From assembly GCF_000344685.1 (NCBI RefSeq), contig NW_006920416.1, positions 1,634,526-1,698,525 of the forward strand: a stretch of 64,000 nucleotides of DNA, read 5' to 3'. Below are positions 31,949 through 45,622 of the stretch, one piece after another. Source of the stretch: Gloeophyllum trabeum ATCC 11539 (taxonomy: Eukaryota > Basidiomycota > Agaricomycetes > Gloeophyllales > Gloeophyllaceae). Both the position numbers and the translations under genes were made by a program. The notes under the pieces were generated by a model, which worked only from the letters and a program-made list of their open reading frames with translations, did no database searches and was not told the DNA's origin. Positions within the stretch are counted from its first letter, which is position 1. The number at the start of each line of letters is the position of its first letter.

Positions 31949-34401
31949 ATGCCTCTTGACATCGAGGAGTATGCCTTTCTCTATGAGCTTACAGACACTC
32001 TTGTAACGATGCCTCTCAGATTTCGCAAGGCGGGGTATAAAGCCATTGACCGTATATGCGATTACTATTACTCGCTTCAGGACAAGCCTGTGGTTTCGCA
32101 AGTGGAACCTGGTTACCTGAGAGAGGCCTTGCCAGGTACGGTATATCCACTTATTAGTCTTGTCCCCTCTCTCCCGTCCTCGAAGTCCCTTCGACCCGCC
32201 ACCGTCAGGCTTTCCCACATCAATCATTTTTCTTACCACCTCTGATATAACCCTCGTCCGCACTTCACATCTTAACCATTGGGAAAGGTGCGACTGACAA
32301 AGAAACCTTGTCAGCGGAAGCACCGGAGGATGGAGAGGATTTCGACACCATCCAGGATGACTACCAGAAGCTCATCGTGCCAGGTGAGTATTCATGATCT
32401 CCTTCCTTAGCTCGCCTCGTTACGACTATACCCCAAAAACGAATGATAGGCTTGACACACTGGCAACATCCTTCGTTCTTTGCCTACTTTCCGACCGCCT
32501 GTACCTTCGAGGGAATGTTAGGAGATCTATACGCGAGTAGCGCTGCGAATCCCGGGTTTAACGTACGTCACAACTCACGTTTACTTCCCATCTCCCTGTC
32601 CCACCGTCTCCCATATCCCATCCATCCAATCTGCACTCGCCCGACCATCACGACGATCCTTTTTCCCCTCGTTTCCTTCGTCTCATCTCGAATGTAGTGG
32701 GCATGCTCTCCGGCTTGCACGGAGCTTGAAGCGGTAGTGATGGATTGGTCGGCGAAGCTCCTAGGGCTAATCCCTGACTTCTACAATACGAGTGGGATCG
32801 GTGGTGGGGTCATGCAGGTAAGCGCGCCTCCTCACACAACCACTATCGAGCCCGTCTCTTCTCACTCTTTTCACCCCACTCATACCTCCCATCCCGCCTA
32901 ATCCCTACTAACCATTCCAACCTTACTTAACGTCCCCTTCCCCAGACATCCGCATCGGACTCGGGCCTCACAGCGGTAGTCGCCGCGCGCTCGCGCTTCG
33001 TCTGCCTCCACCCGTCCATCCCGCTCGAGAGCCTCATCATCTACGTGACCTCGCAGACGCACTCGCTCGGCGCGAAGGCGGGGCTCGTACTCGGGCTGGA
33101 GGTGCGCGTGCTCGACGTGCGGGAGGAGGACGCGTTCGCGCTGCGAGGGGAGACGGTGCGCGCGGTCATCGATCAGGACAAGGAGAGGGGGAAATATCCG
33201 TTTGTGCTGAGTAAGTTGACAGTGTCATCGTGACCACCACTCGCGTGCCAGAGGCACCAGCTTCTTGAGAATAGGACTGCCATAAAGGCACGCAGTTTCG
33301 ATCTGGCTATCTGACCTTGTCTTGGTAGTCGCGACAGTCGGGACAACAAGCTCTGGCGCGATTGATAGGATCGATGAGATCGGTGAAGTCCGTAAGTACT
33401 TTCAATTCCAGCTCTTGGGTATAGGCTATAGTAGGACATTTGATCCTCGGACTCATCACTTGCACGAACCTTGTTTTCTTTACAGTGCAAGACTTCCCGG
33501 ACATATGGCTGCATGTCGACGCAGCGTGGGCGGGTATGACGTTCGTCTGCCCGGAGCTCCGAGGACCGGGCGAATTGCAGGCGATCAACAAGTATGCGAC
33601 GAGCTTTTGCACGAATTTCCACAAGGTGCGTTATCTCCACGGGAGTCTGGGAGATTGCGAACATGCGACTATGTTCAGTGGGGGCTGGTCAACTTCGACG
33701 CGTCGACGCTGTGGGTGAGAGACCGGAAGCTCCTGACGGACGCCTTGGACATTACCCCTGAATTTCTGCGAACGAAGCACGGGGATGAAGGTGGGCTCTG
33801 TCCTGCCCGTCATTAGCCGGAAACACACATCCTGAACAGGGACGTAGGGACGGTCATCGACTACCGCAACTGGCATCTCGGACTCGGTCGGCGTTTCCGC
33901 TCACTCAAGGTATGGTTCGTTCTGCGAAGCTACGGTGCTGAAGGGTTCCGGAGGTATATTCGCAAGGTAGGCAGGCTCGACCCTAGCGTCCATTTTCTCC
34001 GGGAAAAAGCCAAGTCAAGTACTGAACATGTTACCATGCGATCCCAGTGTATCGAGCTAAACAACCTCTTTGCCTCTTACGTCTTGGAATCCCCCGACTT
34101 CGCGCTCGTGACGCAGCCTTCCCTCGCGCTTACGGTTTTCCGCCTGCAGCCTGAAACTGAGCAGCCGTTGGCCCTACAAGCGCTGAATGACCTGAACAGG
34201 ATATTCTACGGTCGCTTGTCGGCAAGAAGGGATATACACTTGACTCAGACACAGCTCAACGGCGTCTTTTGCATACGGCTGGCTATTGGCGCTGTGAGGA
34301 CGGACGAGAGTCACATCAAGCACGCGTATGATGTGCTCGTTGAAGAGGCAGGGCAAGCGATAGAAGCTTGGAAACAGACTAAGCAGGCTGCGATGGATTG
34401 A
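31949..34401 (+). CDS. PLP-dependent aromatic L-amino-acid decarboxylase family protein
   Basis: Eleven exons join to 505 residues, near the family's usual 480-520. Exons are 31949-31968, 32020-32135, 32288-32383, 32450-32562, 32698-32817, 32946-33210, 33329-33391, 33486-33625, 33679-33790, 33848-33966, 34048-34401. Group II decarboxylase motifs appear in order: [35 protein letters not shown], the cofactor-stacking region [12 protein letters not shown], the PLP-binding aspartate in [10 protein letters not shown], and the lysine in NFHKWGLVNFD, which spans the eighth intron. [15 protein letters not shown] follows. It should decarboxylate tryptophan, tyrosine, phenylalanine or dopa to the amine; fungal tryptophan decarboxylases of this type are known. 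Which substrate is used cannot be told from motifs. No biosynthetic cluster genes adjoin it. Confidence 0.93.
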
Positions 34402-34538
34402 TTCCGATGGAAAGCCAAAGTGGAGGGAAGTGTAAATGTCACGCCGATGCTCCGGACGTGATATGTCGATGTAGATGTATATGTACATTCTTTACAAACG
34501 CAAAGAAACGAAAACAACAGAAGCAATCTATGGGTGTG

Positions 34539-37500
34539 TCAACCTTCCGCGTCACCCTCCCCCTCGCTCCATTCACCCAGATGCAACCCGAGGTCCTTGA
34601 CACTTGCGATAGCGACAATGAGGGGGTGGTTCTTATCGAAAGCTGCAAGCATCTTTTCCATATCCTCCAACGCGAAGTCCTCCATCTCTTCAAGCAGCGC
34701 GATGTCTTCGCGCTCGTCCTCCAACTCAGCCTGCGACCTCGATGCTCGCATCTTACGTCTGTCCGCCAGCATTTGAAGTTGACGCTTCGTCGCATCGACA
34801 GCATGCGCTTGTATCTCATACGGCAGGTTACTTGACCCGCCGATGACGCGCAGAGAATCGGTGAAGGACCTATAGAGAGAAGCGAGGAACGAGGCATCAT
34901 TCTCGGACGCGATGCAGTTGACGAGCTGTGTGAAGGAAGCTTCGACCATTTGATGCGTGAGGGTCCCGCTATTCTTACCGCACGCCAGGAGCATCGGGAT
35001 CAATCTGGCGCCGGACGGTCAGTAGTGGCAAGACTTGCAGGGACGGGGTACACTGACAGGGCGGACGCTTCGCGGACGCCGTCATGGAAGTAGAACCGCA
35101 GCGACGGAAGAACGAGCTCCAAGCTCTGGGGCAGGTACGGCGCGAACTTGGACTGCAGGGTCGAGCAGTAGATGACCAGGGTCTCGAAGGCCTGGCACTT
35201 CTCTTCGATGGCAGACGTCTTGATCCCGACCTGCTGGCCGTCCATCGAGATCGTCTCCCAGCCCTCTTTCTCCTCGTGCTCCTCGTCATCGTCTAGCACA
35301 AGGTTAGCGGCAGCGCCGTAAGACCGAGAATGCATATGCATCCCACGCACCTTCATAGATCGAGACGTCCGCCTTCGCGCTCGCAGCTTGCAATAGAGCG
35401 GGCATGACCACCGGGAGGTACGGCTCGAACTCCGGGCCCAGCGCCTGGCACACCTTCGCCCACGTCGCAATCAGATAGTGCGGCAGCATAGTGTCGCCCG
35501 CCTCGACGGGGCTATCTGTACGCATGACACATGTCAGACGACGAGATCGAGCGCGCGCCAGGCACCGACCGGGGCGAAGAGAAGGAACTCACTTTGGATG
35601 CGCATCAGCTGCTCGATGAAGAGCGCGGAATCAGGACGGAAAACGTCACGGCCCACCGCGATGGCTGGGGAAGGGGAAGACAGACAGACAGACGTCCGGT
35701 TAGCTAGCGCGCGAAGCTAATGTACGTATGCCCGGAGAAGCAAGCACGCACCGATCAGCCCCGCGCATTCCATCGCCTTCAGGCGCAGCTTCTGGTACTC
35801 CGGCCCGCTCGCATTCTGCAGGACATTGAGCAGCAGCGGCATGATCGACGAATAATGCTAGGCGCGGACATCGCGAGGGTAAGTCCGATGGCGGTGGAAG
35901 ACAGACAACAGACAGGGACGTACCTTGGCGAACGTCGCCTCGCTGGCGTCGGCGACCATGGCGAGCGTCGTGATCGCCTGCTCCTGCACGTACCGCTTGA
36001 CAACGCGCCCGCTGTCGCCGCTCGGGTTCAGTAGCCGCAGGAGGCGCTCCACGATCGGGTCCAGGTACGGGATCAGGGTGTCGCGCGCGACGCCCTCGCA
36101 GAAGTTGATCAGCGCCGCAGCCGCGTGGGCGTGCACGCTGTGTAGGCGTGTCGTCAGCGTCTCGATACCGCCGGGACTAAGGAGGGGGAAAGCGTACCGC
36201 GGCTCGGGGGCGTCGAGCGTGGGGATGAGGGCGTTGAAGAGCTCTTGGTGGTACTTTTCTTGGATGACTTCCTGGACGGGGTTTGGTCACTCTATGGGCG
36301 CCCTTTGGGTACATACAACATACTTCCATGTCCGTACACAACTGTCCGCTGGATGTCCGTCAGCCAGTATCGCACCATTTCACTAGGACTGAAAACCTAC
36401 ACGCATTGGCAAGCTGCGTACCGCACGCGCGGGTGCTCGTCCTTGAACATAGGGACCACCAGTCTTCTCAACCATTATTAAACAGAAGAAATGGTGGCCA
36501 TTGCATATACTCACTCTACGACCTTGCCCAGCTCATTTTGCATCATCTAGAAGCGGCTCAACCACGACCCGCAGAGTAAGAGCGAAACTTAGACCTTGTA
36601 TGTACCCTCCGCTACGGCAGCGATGGCCATGAGGCCTGCGTGTCGGAGTCTCCAGTCGTGGCTTGCGAGCATGGCTGGGATGTATTGGAACGCGGGCGGC
36701 AGGACCGCCTTACCGCCCAGGGCGATAGCCAGCCGATCGAGACTGTGCTCGTAGATATGGGGGTAAGTGTCGTCCGTGGGGTCATCATCCGGCTGGAGAG
36801 GAAAGTAGTGGTAACAGAGTACTGATCAGAGATAAATCAAGAACGCACGTCAGCGTCTAACCACATATCCAGCGAATCATCCGGCAGCTCGCCCATCCCC
36901 TCCAGACACCCCCGCACGATCACCGGCACCCACCCACTCACGCGCTTCACCATCCCCGGGCGCGCCTCGCTCAGGCTGATCATCAGCTCGAGCGCCGCCT
37001 TCCTTACCTCCTCGCGCTCCTCGTCCACGTCCGGCTCCGCGGGCTCCTTGCCCTTCGCCTTGTCCGGCGGGAACGCGAACGCGCTCGGGTTCGGGCGCGC
37101 GACGGTCGGCGTGGGGCCGGGGTCGGCGGTGGGCGCGAGCAGCGCGCCGAGGAAGGTGAGCAGCGCGGGCATGTGCGGCGCGAAGAGCGAGGGGTGCGAG
37201 GACGCGAGCGGGGTGAGGCTGCCCAGGAACTTGGGGAGCTGCGCGTTCGGGAGCGAGGGGAGCGTGTCGAGGATGGGGTACATGAGCGAGAGGCACTGCG
37301 GGAGCTGGTGCGGCTCGCACGAGGAGAGGTACGTTGTTGAGGCGCGGAGGGCGGCGAGGCGGACCTGGTTCCGCAAGTCGGTACGTGCATTACATGGAAG
37401 GTCAGTCTGCGGGAAACCGACGCACCTCGGTAGACTGCGTATCCTGCAGCCCCTTCTGCAACAGCCCGACCACTGTCGCGCTGTCCAAATCAAGGATCAG

Positions 37501-38130
37501 ATTCGGGCACCCGTTCAGCACGCGGTACGCGCCCTCGCGCGCGTTCGCGTCCTCGCTCTGCGTCATGCTGAACGCCTGCGCCTGGAGCGCGTGCCACGGC
37601 CGGCCGCGCCCCATCGAGTTGTTCGCGAGGTCGCAGATGGTGTCGACGGCCTTGGGGCGCACGACGGGCGAGGGCTCGGTGCTGAGGATGCGCAGGAGGA
37701 GGCGCTCGAGCGTCGTGAGCGCGTGCGAGGAGAGGTGGTCGTAGAGCGTCATGCTCGTGTTGGGTTGTGTGCGGAAGAGCAAGCGGCGCAGAAGAACGAG
37801 CGCAAAGGACCGCATCTGGGCTGTGTGAGGGTATGTTATTGCAGTGATTGCGGATGAATACGTACCACCTCGTTGTCTGAAGACTGGGCAAACTGAGCCA
37901 AGGCTAGCAAGTACAGTTCTGGCGACGTAGCCAATCTCTCGTTCACTGCATTTTCCGCACTTGCATCGCATATTCCTGTTCATTTCCATCCTCCAAATCG
38001 CGAGGTGTAAGACTCACTTTGAACGGATCTGGTTGTCGCCCAACACAAGATTTGACAGAATCTGCGTCAACTCAGCCGTCACCTCTGGCGGCACCACCGT
38101 CTCCTTCGCCTCCGTTCTGTGTCCATCCAT
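34539..38130 (-). CDS. Importin beta-3 (karyopherin, Kap121/Pse1/importin-5 type)
   Basis: A long HEAT-repeat protein is spread over many short exons. The start at 38130 gives VPPEVTAELTQILSNLVLGD, then after a splice NAVNERLATSPELYLLALAQ. Diagnostic stretches include MRSFALVLLRRLLFRT, ASHDWRLRHAGLMAIAAVAE, FKDEHPRVRYAACQCV, VKRYVQEQAITTLAMVADAS, VIYCSTLQSKFAPYLPQSLE and LRFYFHDGVREASA, all in importin-5 order. The C-terminus is acidic (LGEWSEGEGDAEG). It carries cargo such as ribosomal proteins and histones through nuclear pores with RanGTP release. This gene is a housekeeping anchor in the window. Its exons are strongly GC-rich, so opposite-strand open frames are long and misleading. Most but not all introns were traced. 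Confidence 0.9.
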
Positions 38131-41100
38131 CGTATGAAACAGTCTTCAAATTCGTGCAGAAATGAAACGAAAATTACAAGAAAGGCGGAGGCAGGGTATC
38201 GTGGAGGTCATAAATTGTGGAAGGTGGATGCTTGGGCGCTAATATGGAGATCACAAGTCGATCTCCTCGGCTACTCCCGAGCCTTGTGTATCACCCCTTC
38301 AGACCATCTTTCGGACAGCCTCCTGTCCTGCGGTCTACGTCCGCCTCAGCCCTCATTCGTACTTTGAACTTGACGGCCTGTTTTGCGGTTTTCTGCTGAA
38401 AACTTGCTGGTGCATGACATATGGTTGGAGGTCAAGGTTCAAGCAGCAACGATGGGCAGGTGGTATAGGGCATTTGTACTACGAGCACAGCACAGCGTGT
38501 CACTGTCCATCTCCTCGAATTAGCGCGGTGATGATCGATGATCACTCCCATTCGCCCAATCACACTCGACCCTGTAGAACCTCGACTAGGCCAGTCACCA
38601 CGCATAGACTTACGACTACGGATCCCGAGGTCCAAGCCAGCACATACGATCTGGGATTGCTACGGGCTGAACTTGAGAAGCAACCAGACATGTATACATC
38701 CCGGCACTCTAATTCAAGTCTGGACTTGATCTCGTAGTCTCCAACTGGTTTGCTACCCTCACGGTTTCCTCAGTAAGGCGAAGTTTCTCCACTACGCCCC
38801 TATCCGTTGAAAAAGGCTCGGCCGCCTAGCAACATATCTTTGTATCTCCCTGGTCAAACGGGTATGGTTACCGAGATTCCTATGCTAGCAATATAAGCGG
38901 ACCTATATCCCTGACATGCTTTCAAGCGAACAGAAGGAAGCAGGCGGGAATGCCGGTACGCAGAGTAAAGGTCGGAGTTTCCCTCCTCCTCCAAGTCAAG
39001 GTTTGACTTTCCCTCGCAGAGACTTCACATGAACACCTCTCCTGGCGCTCTCCACCCCAAGAGTCTTTGCTACTCGCACGGGCCCCCCGTCGGCTAACGT
39101 CCTCGACTACCCCCATAGTTCTGAGACCTATCCGTTGGAGCAAGCTCGACGACCGAACGAATCTCTTTTGACTTTCCTGGACGAGCAGGTACATTTACGG
39201 AAATCCCCAAGCTAGGAATAGAAGCAGGATTTTATATGTCCCTGACGTCCTACAAATAAATGGAAGCCAACGCGCGGCGTTGCTGGTATTCTGGGTTCGA
39301 CGGCTCCGCCGGCAGAGGTGAATTCATAGGTGCCTGCGAGGGGAATTCATACCTCTCCCGGCGGAGCCGTCGCTGTCACCAGGGCCTGTTCTAACCCTGT
39401 CAGACAACAAGAATCAACGCGCTTCAAGTCCATCACGTCCCCCCCGTCGAGTACGCGGATCGTCGTTCGGGCTCGTCGGGCTCGTGTCGTCCGACTCGCT
39501 CGCTCGGCGCGTCAGCGGTGCGCGCGCTCCATTCAAGTTCCATCCGCTGCTTCACTTTCATTTCCCCTCTCTTCTCTTCATTGAGACTTCCATCCTTCGG
39601 CGACTTTCCCTACGCCGGGCCTGGCCCTGTTCTTGGGCTTGGGCTGGGCTTCTCCCGTGCCTTTCCATTCCGCATTCTTCTCTACTAACTGACGACTGTC
39701 CTGGGCGAAAGCGCGTCGTTCGCTTCCGACTGGCCCTCCGGATGACAAAGGCACGTCGTAGCTTTCGTCCTTTGTTATGGCCATTTCACTGGTCTCACCC
39801 ACTTTCCGCCGTATATATTAGTAAACCACGGCCGGGTGACCCGTGCGAAGCTCGTCCATCCATCCAGTCCTCCATGTGGCGCCGCCTGCAACACAACCCA
39901 TCTCGATTGAGTATAACCCACCTCACCGTCTATTTCATTAGATCCCGACATCACATACGCGCCACCCTCCGCGCTCCCCCGCCACCCATCCCGCTAGAGC
40001 AAGCCCGCGCGCATCGCACGCCCCGCCCAGATTTAATACCGCGCGTCAAGCTGTCCGTCACTCCATGCGCGTGGCGGATCGTCTGTCACTCGGCGGATCC
40101 CCCGCGTGCCATGCCCCGCAGAGCGTCGGCCCGGCCCCGACTTGCACTGGCACGCCGTGGATCCCGCCCAGAACACCCTCCCTCTCCTTCACCCATTGCC
40201 GTCGGGCTGGCGGGTGCGGGCCCGCCCCTCCACAATTCATTAGCCCCGCAGGTGACTGACTGATCTCGCGTTATGGACCGCCCCCGCCCCGCGTTGATCT
40301 CGATCGCCCATCGAGATCCGCGGTGCTTCCGTGCTGAGCATGGGTCTACTGAACGCCTGGCGCTGCCACGCTCGGCGTGCGCGGGCATCGGCGTTGGAAG
40401 CTAACTGCACGCCACGTCTTTCGCGGACCATTCGTGCGCGGCGGGTGGGCGTGTCGTCTCTGAGCAGTCCTAGTCACAGGTGGCGGTCTCTGTTCGGGTT
40501 TGGTGGGACGCTGAACGCCCGGCTGGCGTGCGCGTCTGTGGGTCCGCGCGGGAATCGTGGTCGGGAAAGAGGGAGCTCCCGTGCGTACGGCGGGTTAACC
40601 GTGGACTTCTGGCGCGTCTGCGAAAAGGACCCGCTATGATTCACAAGGGCGCACGCGTTGCACTCGTCTCACTTCCCGCCCTGGATCACATACAAACGCG
40701 GGCTGAGGACAAGGGTACGTCGACAGCAGGCTCGCCAAATTATCCACCCGCTCGCAATAGGCTAGAAGCGCGGGTCACGAAGCGCCTGGCCTCGGGACGT
40801 CGACCATTCACAGCGGCTCCTGGTGCGTGCTTCCATGCAAGCCTATCTCCCTCCGTCTCCCCTCCCCTCCCCTCGCGAGGTGCGGGGTAAAGCCTTTGCC
40901 TGGTGCGTAGAAGCCCCGGGTGAAGTGCTCCTAGTAGCGTCACCGCGGGCTCTGCAGTTCATTAATCTAACCACCCAGCGCCAGTAGCGACGTCCCGAGT
41001 GCTGGGAAGCGTGAAGGTTTGTATACTGAAGCTTAGCGTGAGGTCAGTAAGCCACTATATCATAAGCGAGGAGCCTCAGTAGCGCGACCTACGTCATCGC

Positions 41101-42633
41101 TGCTTATTGTGCCATGTACACACCGCAAGGCGCCGGCCAGTCGGAATTTGCGAAAGGACGGTGCGGCTCGAAATACGAGGTGCCTTCTTCCCAGAGAGGA
41201 TATGTCGGCACGGTGGCTGGGATCGGGATTCGGGATTGGGGTGCCCGAGCGATAGAGTTCACTATGCAGAGGGTGATGCCGGGAGATCTCGCAGCTGGGC
41301 CGACGCTAGCTAATTGTCTTTCGGCTCGTCCGGATCCCTCGTCACACGGGTGTTCGCAGGCCACTACAGACTATGCCTGATTCAGGGCGCGGTGGTCCCT
41401 GGACGTTATCGGAAGGCGGTCTTCTCATCGGACGGGGCTCGCGCGTGCGTTCCCGCGTATTCTGCGCGTTGTTATAGTCTGGGTCTGTCAAGGCAGAATG
41501 TGTAAGTATGTGCTAGCCCACGCCAACGTCATAAACTACCGTTATCGTGATACGTACTGACACGAAATCAGGCTTCGGCAGGAGCTCAGGCTTCTGGCCC
41601 CTCGAGTGATCGAAGATGTCAACGCCTTCGTGATGCTCTGTGAGTTGGTCTCAGTCTTGTTGCCCTGAGCACGCTTGCGCTGATTCTGCAGTCCAGATGA
41701 TGGACGCAGATGTGACAAGGGTGCTGTGGTCGCGCAGACAATCAGCGCGACTATCTCGATCAGGCCCCCGATCAACCAGCCGCTCCGAGCCCGGTGAAGG
41801 GGAAATCTACGATAGCGCAAGATAGACATTTCCAGATGTGACTTTGTGCGGGACCAATAATACATGGGTGGGGCTGCCAGTGCTCTGATGGCTGGATTCC
41901 CCAGAGCGCGACACGGCCAAGAACATTTGCACGTTCCGTGCCGGGTGGGTGGCAGGTGCCGCTGTCCGTGCGCATGTGCGGATCCGCCAGGTATGCAGAG
42001 GACGCGCAACACGTACAAAGCCACGCCTTGAGCAGCGCTGCCGCGCAGAGCAGCCACGCGCCGCACGCTGGCTAGGGAGCTGCTCGGGTTGGGCGGAGCG
42101 CGGCGCTGGGCGAGGAAACCCGCTTCCGAACAGGGCTCGGGGGCTGTGCCCCGGGGAATTACATCGGTTTCGAGAAGCGCTGCGAATCGGGAAGCAGGGA
42201 TGTGACAGTGTCAGCAGTGATCGAGCGCGTGCGTGCATCCTGCTCGCCATCACAGGCTGGGTTCTCGGACGCAACCCTTGAATCACGGACGGAGGGGCTG
42301 CGAGTCGGAGGGCAGACAGCTCTGTGGATTCCATCTCCGCCACGGATCCCGCTGCGTGCCAGTCGCACTGGGCCCAGTCTATCCCGGGAAGCCCGTCTGT
42401 TATAGCCTGGGTTTGATGGCGTATATCTGGAGTTCTGTGCGAGCGGCCTATTTCAAGGCGTTCGGGGACAGCGCAGTGGACATGGGCCAGTCACGATGTC
42501 ACCCGAACCATATCAAGCCACATTCGGCCTAATCGCCCACCCACCCACCGTTTAAAAACCTTGTCCCCCGCGTCCGGTGTGTATCCCTTCTCACCACTTT
42601 CCCTTATTCCTATTCTTGGCTCTTATCGTCGCC
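38131..42633. other. Long CpG-rich region without a recognised gene
   Basis: Both strands were read for 4.5 kb. Open frames here (for example 39484-40263) are low-complexity Arg/Pro/Ser and lack domains or consistent splicing. A TATA-like GTATATATTAGT occurs near 39812. The stretch may hold a non-coding transcript, a decayed gene or regulatory DNA; I see no proof for any. A TTTAAAAACC about 80 bases before 42634 is a plausible TATA box for the P450 gene. Confidence 0.45.
39298..39372. repeat. Long hairpin with GC-rich arms
   Basis: CGACGGCTCCGCCGG at 39298 is mirrored by CCGGCGGAGCCGTCG ending at 39372. Pairing continues, with small bulges, through AGAGGT and GAATTC on each side, leaving a short loop. 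The stem is about 28-30 bp in all. Confidence 0.7.
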
Positions 42634-45164
42634 ATGGCTATCCTCCCCTTCGTCCTCGTCGGCCCCGCCCTCTGCGCCGCACTCGCCGCCCTCTACTACG
42701 CCAGCAGACGTCGCGCTCGTTCTTCTCTTGCATACATCAGGGGTCCCACATCAGAATCCTTTCTTTTTGGTCAGGCTCCTGATCCTCAGCCACCGCGCCC
42801 ACAGTTCTCACGCTTATCCCAGGCAATTATCGTCAAATCCGCCGCGGGCAGGTAGGCGAAGTCGATTTCGAATGGCAGGACCGCTATGGCGCGCTCCTTC
42901 GCTTCAAGGCACCATTTGGAGTAAGTACTGAAGGACCATAAGAGCGTGGTCTACTTAAAACCGTGTTCTACAGGAGGACCGTCTGATGGTCTCTGACCCA
43001 AAGGCGATCCAGCACATTTTCCAGACAAACCAAACAAACTATACACAACCCCCTCAGGACCGCGAGGTCCTGCGCACACTCCTTGGGCCGGGCATAGCCT
43101 GGGCAGACGGTGAGGTTACTCCAAGCCATAGACGCCGCTACTGCTAACTCAAAGAAATCCCCAATAACAGCGGACACGCACAGACGCCACAGGAAAGTCA
43201 TGACCCCCGCGTTCGGGGTCGCGCAGGCAAAGAGCCTGATACCCCTCTTCAAGGCGACCATCGGGAGAGTAAGCCGGCACCTCTCGCCAGTTCTCTCAGC
43301 CCACGACGCTCACCCTCTCGCAGCTCACGTCCAAATGGAGCGACATGATCTCCGGCGACGCAGACGATACCTGCCATCAGCCCCCCAGCTCCCGCGTGAT
43401 CAACCTGCCTCAATGGATCAATCGCGCGTCGCTCGATATTATCGGCGAAGGTTAGTCCGCCCGGCGCTATCTTTGTACTACCCCCGATCCGAATTCTAAC
43501 TATGCACGTATGCTAACTTTGTCCCGTCCCCCGGCTGTTCGCGCTTTGCGTCGCACCCCGTTTCTGTGTGCAGCGGCGTTCGGCTACGACATAGGCGCCC
43601 TGGACGATCTGGACAGCGAGCTGGGAAAGGCGTACGAGAACATGACGTTAGTCGCCCCTCCCCCGTTTGATCTGATCTCGCGCGCTCACCGCCAGCGCGA
43701 ATCAGACTGGAGGCGTTCGCGCTCCCGACGACGCTCGGCGTGCTCGCGCAGGGGTGCATGCACCTCCTCCCGCCCGCCGCCGTCCGCTTCCTCTTCGACC
43801 ACATACCCAACCGCGGGCTGGACCGCCTGCGCGGCGTGAAGCGCGTCGTCGAGCACGTCGCGGAGAGCCTCGTCACGGAGGAGAAGGGCGTGCACGGGCT
43901 CGACACGACGCGCGGGGGCATGGGGAAGGCGAAGGGCGGGGATCTCTTGAGCTTGCTCAGTACGTCCATCCACTGTCCACCTGCGGACACGACGACGGCT
44001 TCTGCGGAATTTACTTACCGTGGTGGCGTGGTACAGTCAACGCGAATGCGTCGCATACCGAGGGGAGCAAGCTCTCCCGGGAAGAGATGCTCGCTCAAAT
44101 CAGGTGCGAAGATTCTGATTTTGCCTGTACATCCGTCTCTGATTTACTTACGTCGACGATGCCCGAATCTATTCAAATAAATAGCACGGTGATGTTTGCA
44201 GGGCACGACACGACAGCGGCAACGCTCAGCTTCGCGCTGTACGAACTCGCGAAGCACCAAGAGTGCCAGACGCGCCTGCGCGACGAGATCCGCGCCGCCA
44301 TCGCGCGGGGCGCCGCAGACATCGACGACACCGACGCCGACGCCTGGGTGCGCGTAGTCGAGAGCCTGCCGTACCTAAACGGCGTCCTCAAGGTGCGTGA
44401 CCTCGCTTGGGTTTGCTAGCGTCGGGCCGGATCACGGACATTTAATTAACGCTCGCGTACCGATGCAGGAAGTGATGCGGCTGCATCCAGTCGGGTACCA
44501 CATCAACCGGCAGCCGCGAACCGACGACGTAATACCCCTCTCGAAGCCCATCGTCACGTCGGAGGGAAGGCAGATATCAGAAGTGGTCATCCCCGCGGGG
44601 ACGAAGATAATCGTGTCGATAGCGGGGTACCACAGGTCCGCAGTAGCGTTTCATGAAACTGTAACTCTGATCATGCTGACGTTCGTTGAATTGTTATTAT
44701 CGCAGGAACAAAGACGTATGGGGCCCAGACGCGCACGTCTTCAGGCCGGAGCGCTGGCTCGAAGAGTCAGGAGGGCTGCAGATGAAGGGCAGCCCCGGGG
44801 TGGGCATGTACGCGAACTTGTCAGTTCCCGTGATAACCAACAAAGGACACACGACTAACCGCCTGCGCGCAGGATGACCTTCTCCGGCGGTTTCCGCTCC
44901 TGCATGGGCTGGCGGATAGCGTACGTCCCCTGCCTTCCTTGTCCACCTTCTCATGTGTGCATTCACTGAATCTCTGGACCCTACAGCCTTCTGGAATTAC
45001 AAACCTTCCTCTTCGATCTGGTCGACCAGTTCCACTTCGGGCTGACCAAGGACGCGATGCGGCTCCGGCGCGAGCCCTGCCTAGTGATGGCTCCGATGGT
45101 GGAGGGGCAGACGGATAAGGGCGCGCAGTTACCCCTGCAGGTCAGCATCGCGCCTAGAGATTAG
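42634..45164 (+). CDS. Cytochrome P450 monooxygenase 1
   Basis: The gene starts MAILPFVLVGPALCAALAAL, an N-terminal membrane anchor, followed by a basic and proline-containing hinge. P450 motifs are complete after splicing: helix C region THRRHRKVMTPAFG, I-helix FAGHDTTAATLSFALYEL, K-helix ExxR in LKEVMRLHPVGY, PERW region FRPERWLEE, and the heme loop FSGGFRSCMGWRIAL with the cysteine ligand. It ends SIAPRD at 45164. About ten short introns interrupt it. It is an endoplasmic-reticulum monooxygenase needing P450 reductase; substrate unknown. It is closely similar in layout and motifs to the P450 on the opposite strand at 49612-51997, so the two probably arose by local duplication. Confidence 0.9.
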
Positions 45165-45290
45165 ATAGATACCCAGGGCTGTCTTGAATCCGGAAGACCA
45201 AGACTATCAATCAGAGTAGTATCAGTACAATGTACATTTTATCCACTGTATACTTATCGCTTCTAATGGGTCTGACATACTGTAACTCGA

Positions 45291-45320
45291 TGCCAGGGCA
45301 GGACATGGCCTGCCCTGGCA
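45291..45320. repeat. Perfect hairpin, 12-bp stem, downstream of P450 1
   Basis: TGCCAGGGCAGG (45291-45302) pairs with CCTGCCCTGGCA (45309-45320) over a 6-nt loop. It lies about 130 bases after the P450 stop, possibly in its 3' UTR. Confidence 0.65.
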
Positions 45321-45622
45321 GTTGAATATCTGAACGGCGGTTCCGATCGATGGTATGACAAGGGTAACTGACAATGGCAGCGAGATGCTGCGAGATCAAG
45401 CATCGGAAGTGCTACAATGCGCAATGCGATTGCTTCTAATGTTCCGCATGCCTGAAAACTATACTACATGGACAAACCCAGGGCACTCCAACTACTACAG
45501 CGAATAAGATACAGGTACACTACAAGCACGATACCATTACCGAATACATTATCCTTAACACCCAACCAAACCAAAGCGCAAGCACGTTAGTCCAAATCCC
45601 ACTTGAACTTAAGCCGCCGAAC

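Noticed and set aside
37048..37857. 269-codon plus-strand frame opposite the importin gene
   Set aside because: The minus strand encodes recognisable importin HEAT repeats; the plus frame is a shadow.
39484..40263. 259-codon open frame, plus strand
   Set aside because: Low-complexity Arg/Pro/Ser composition, no domain, no splice context. Long frames are expected by chance in CpG-rich DNA.
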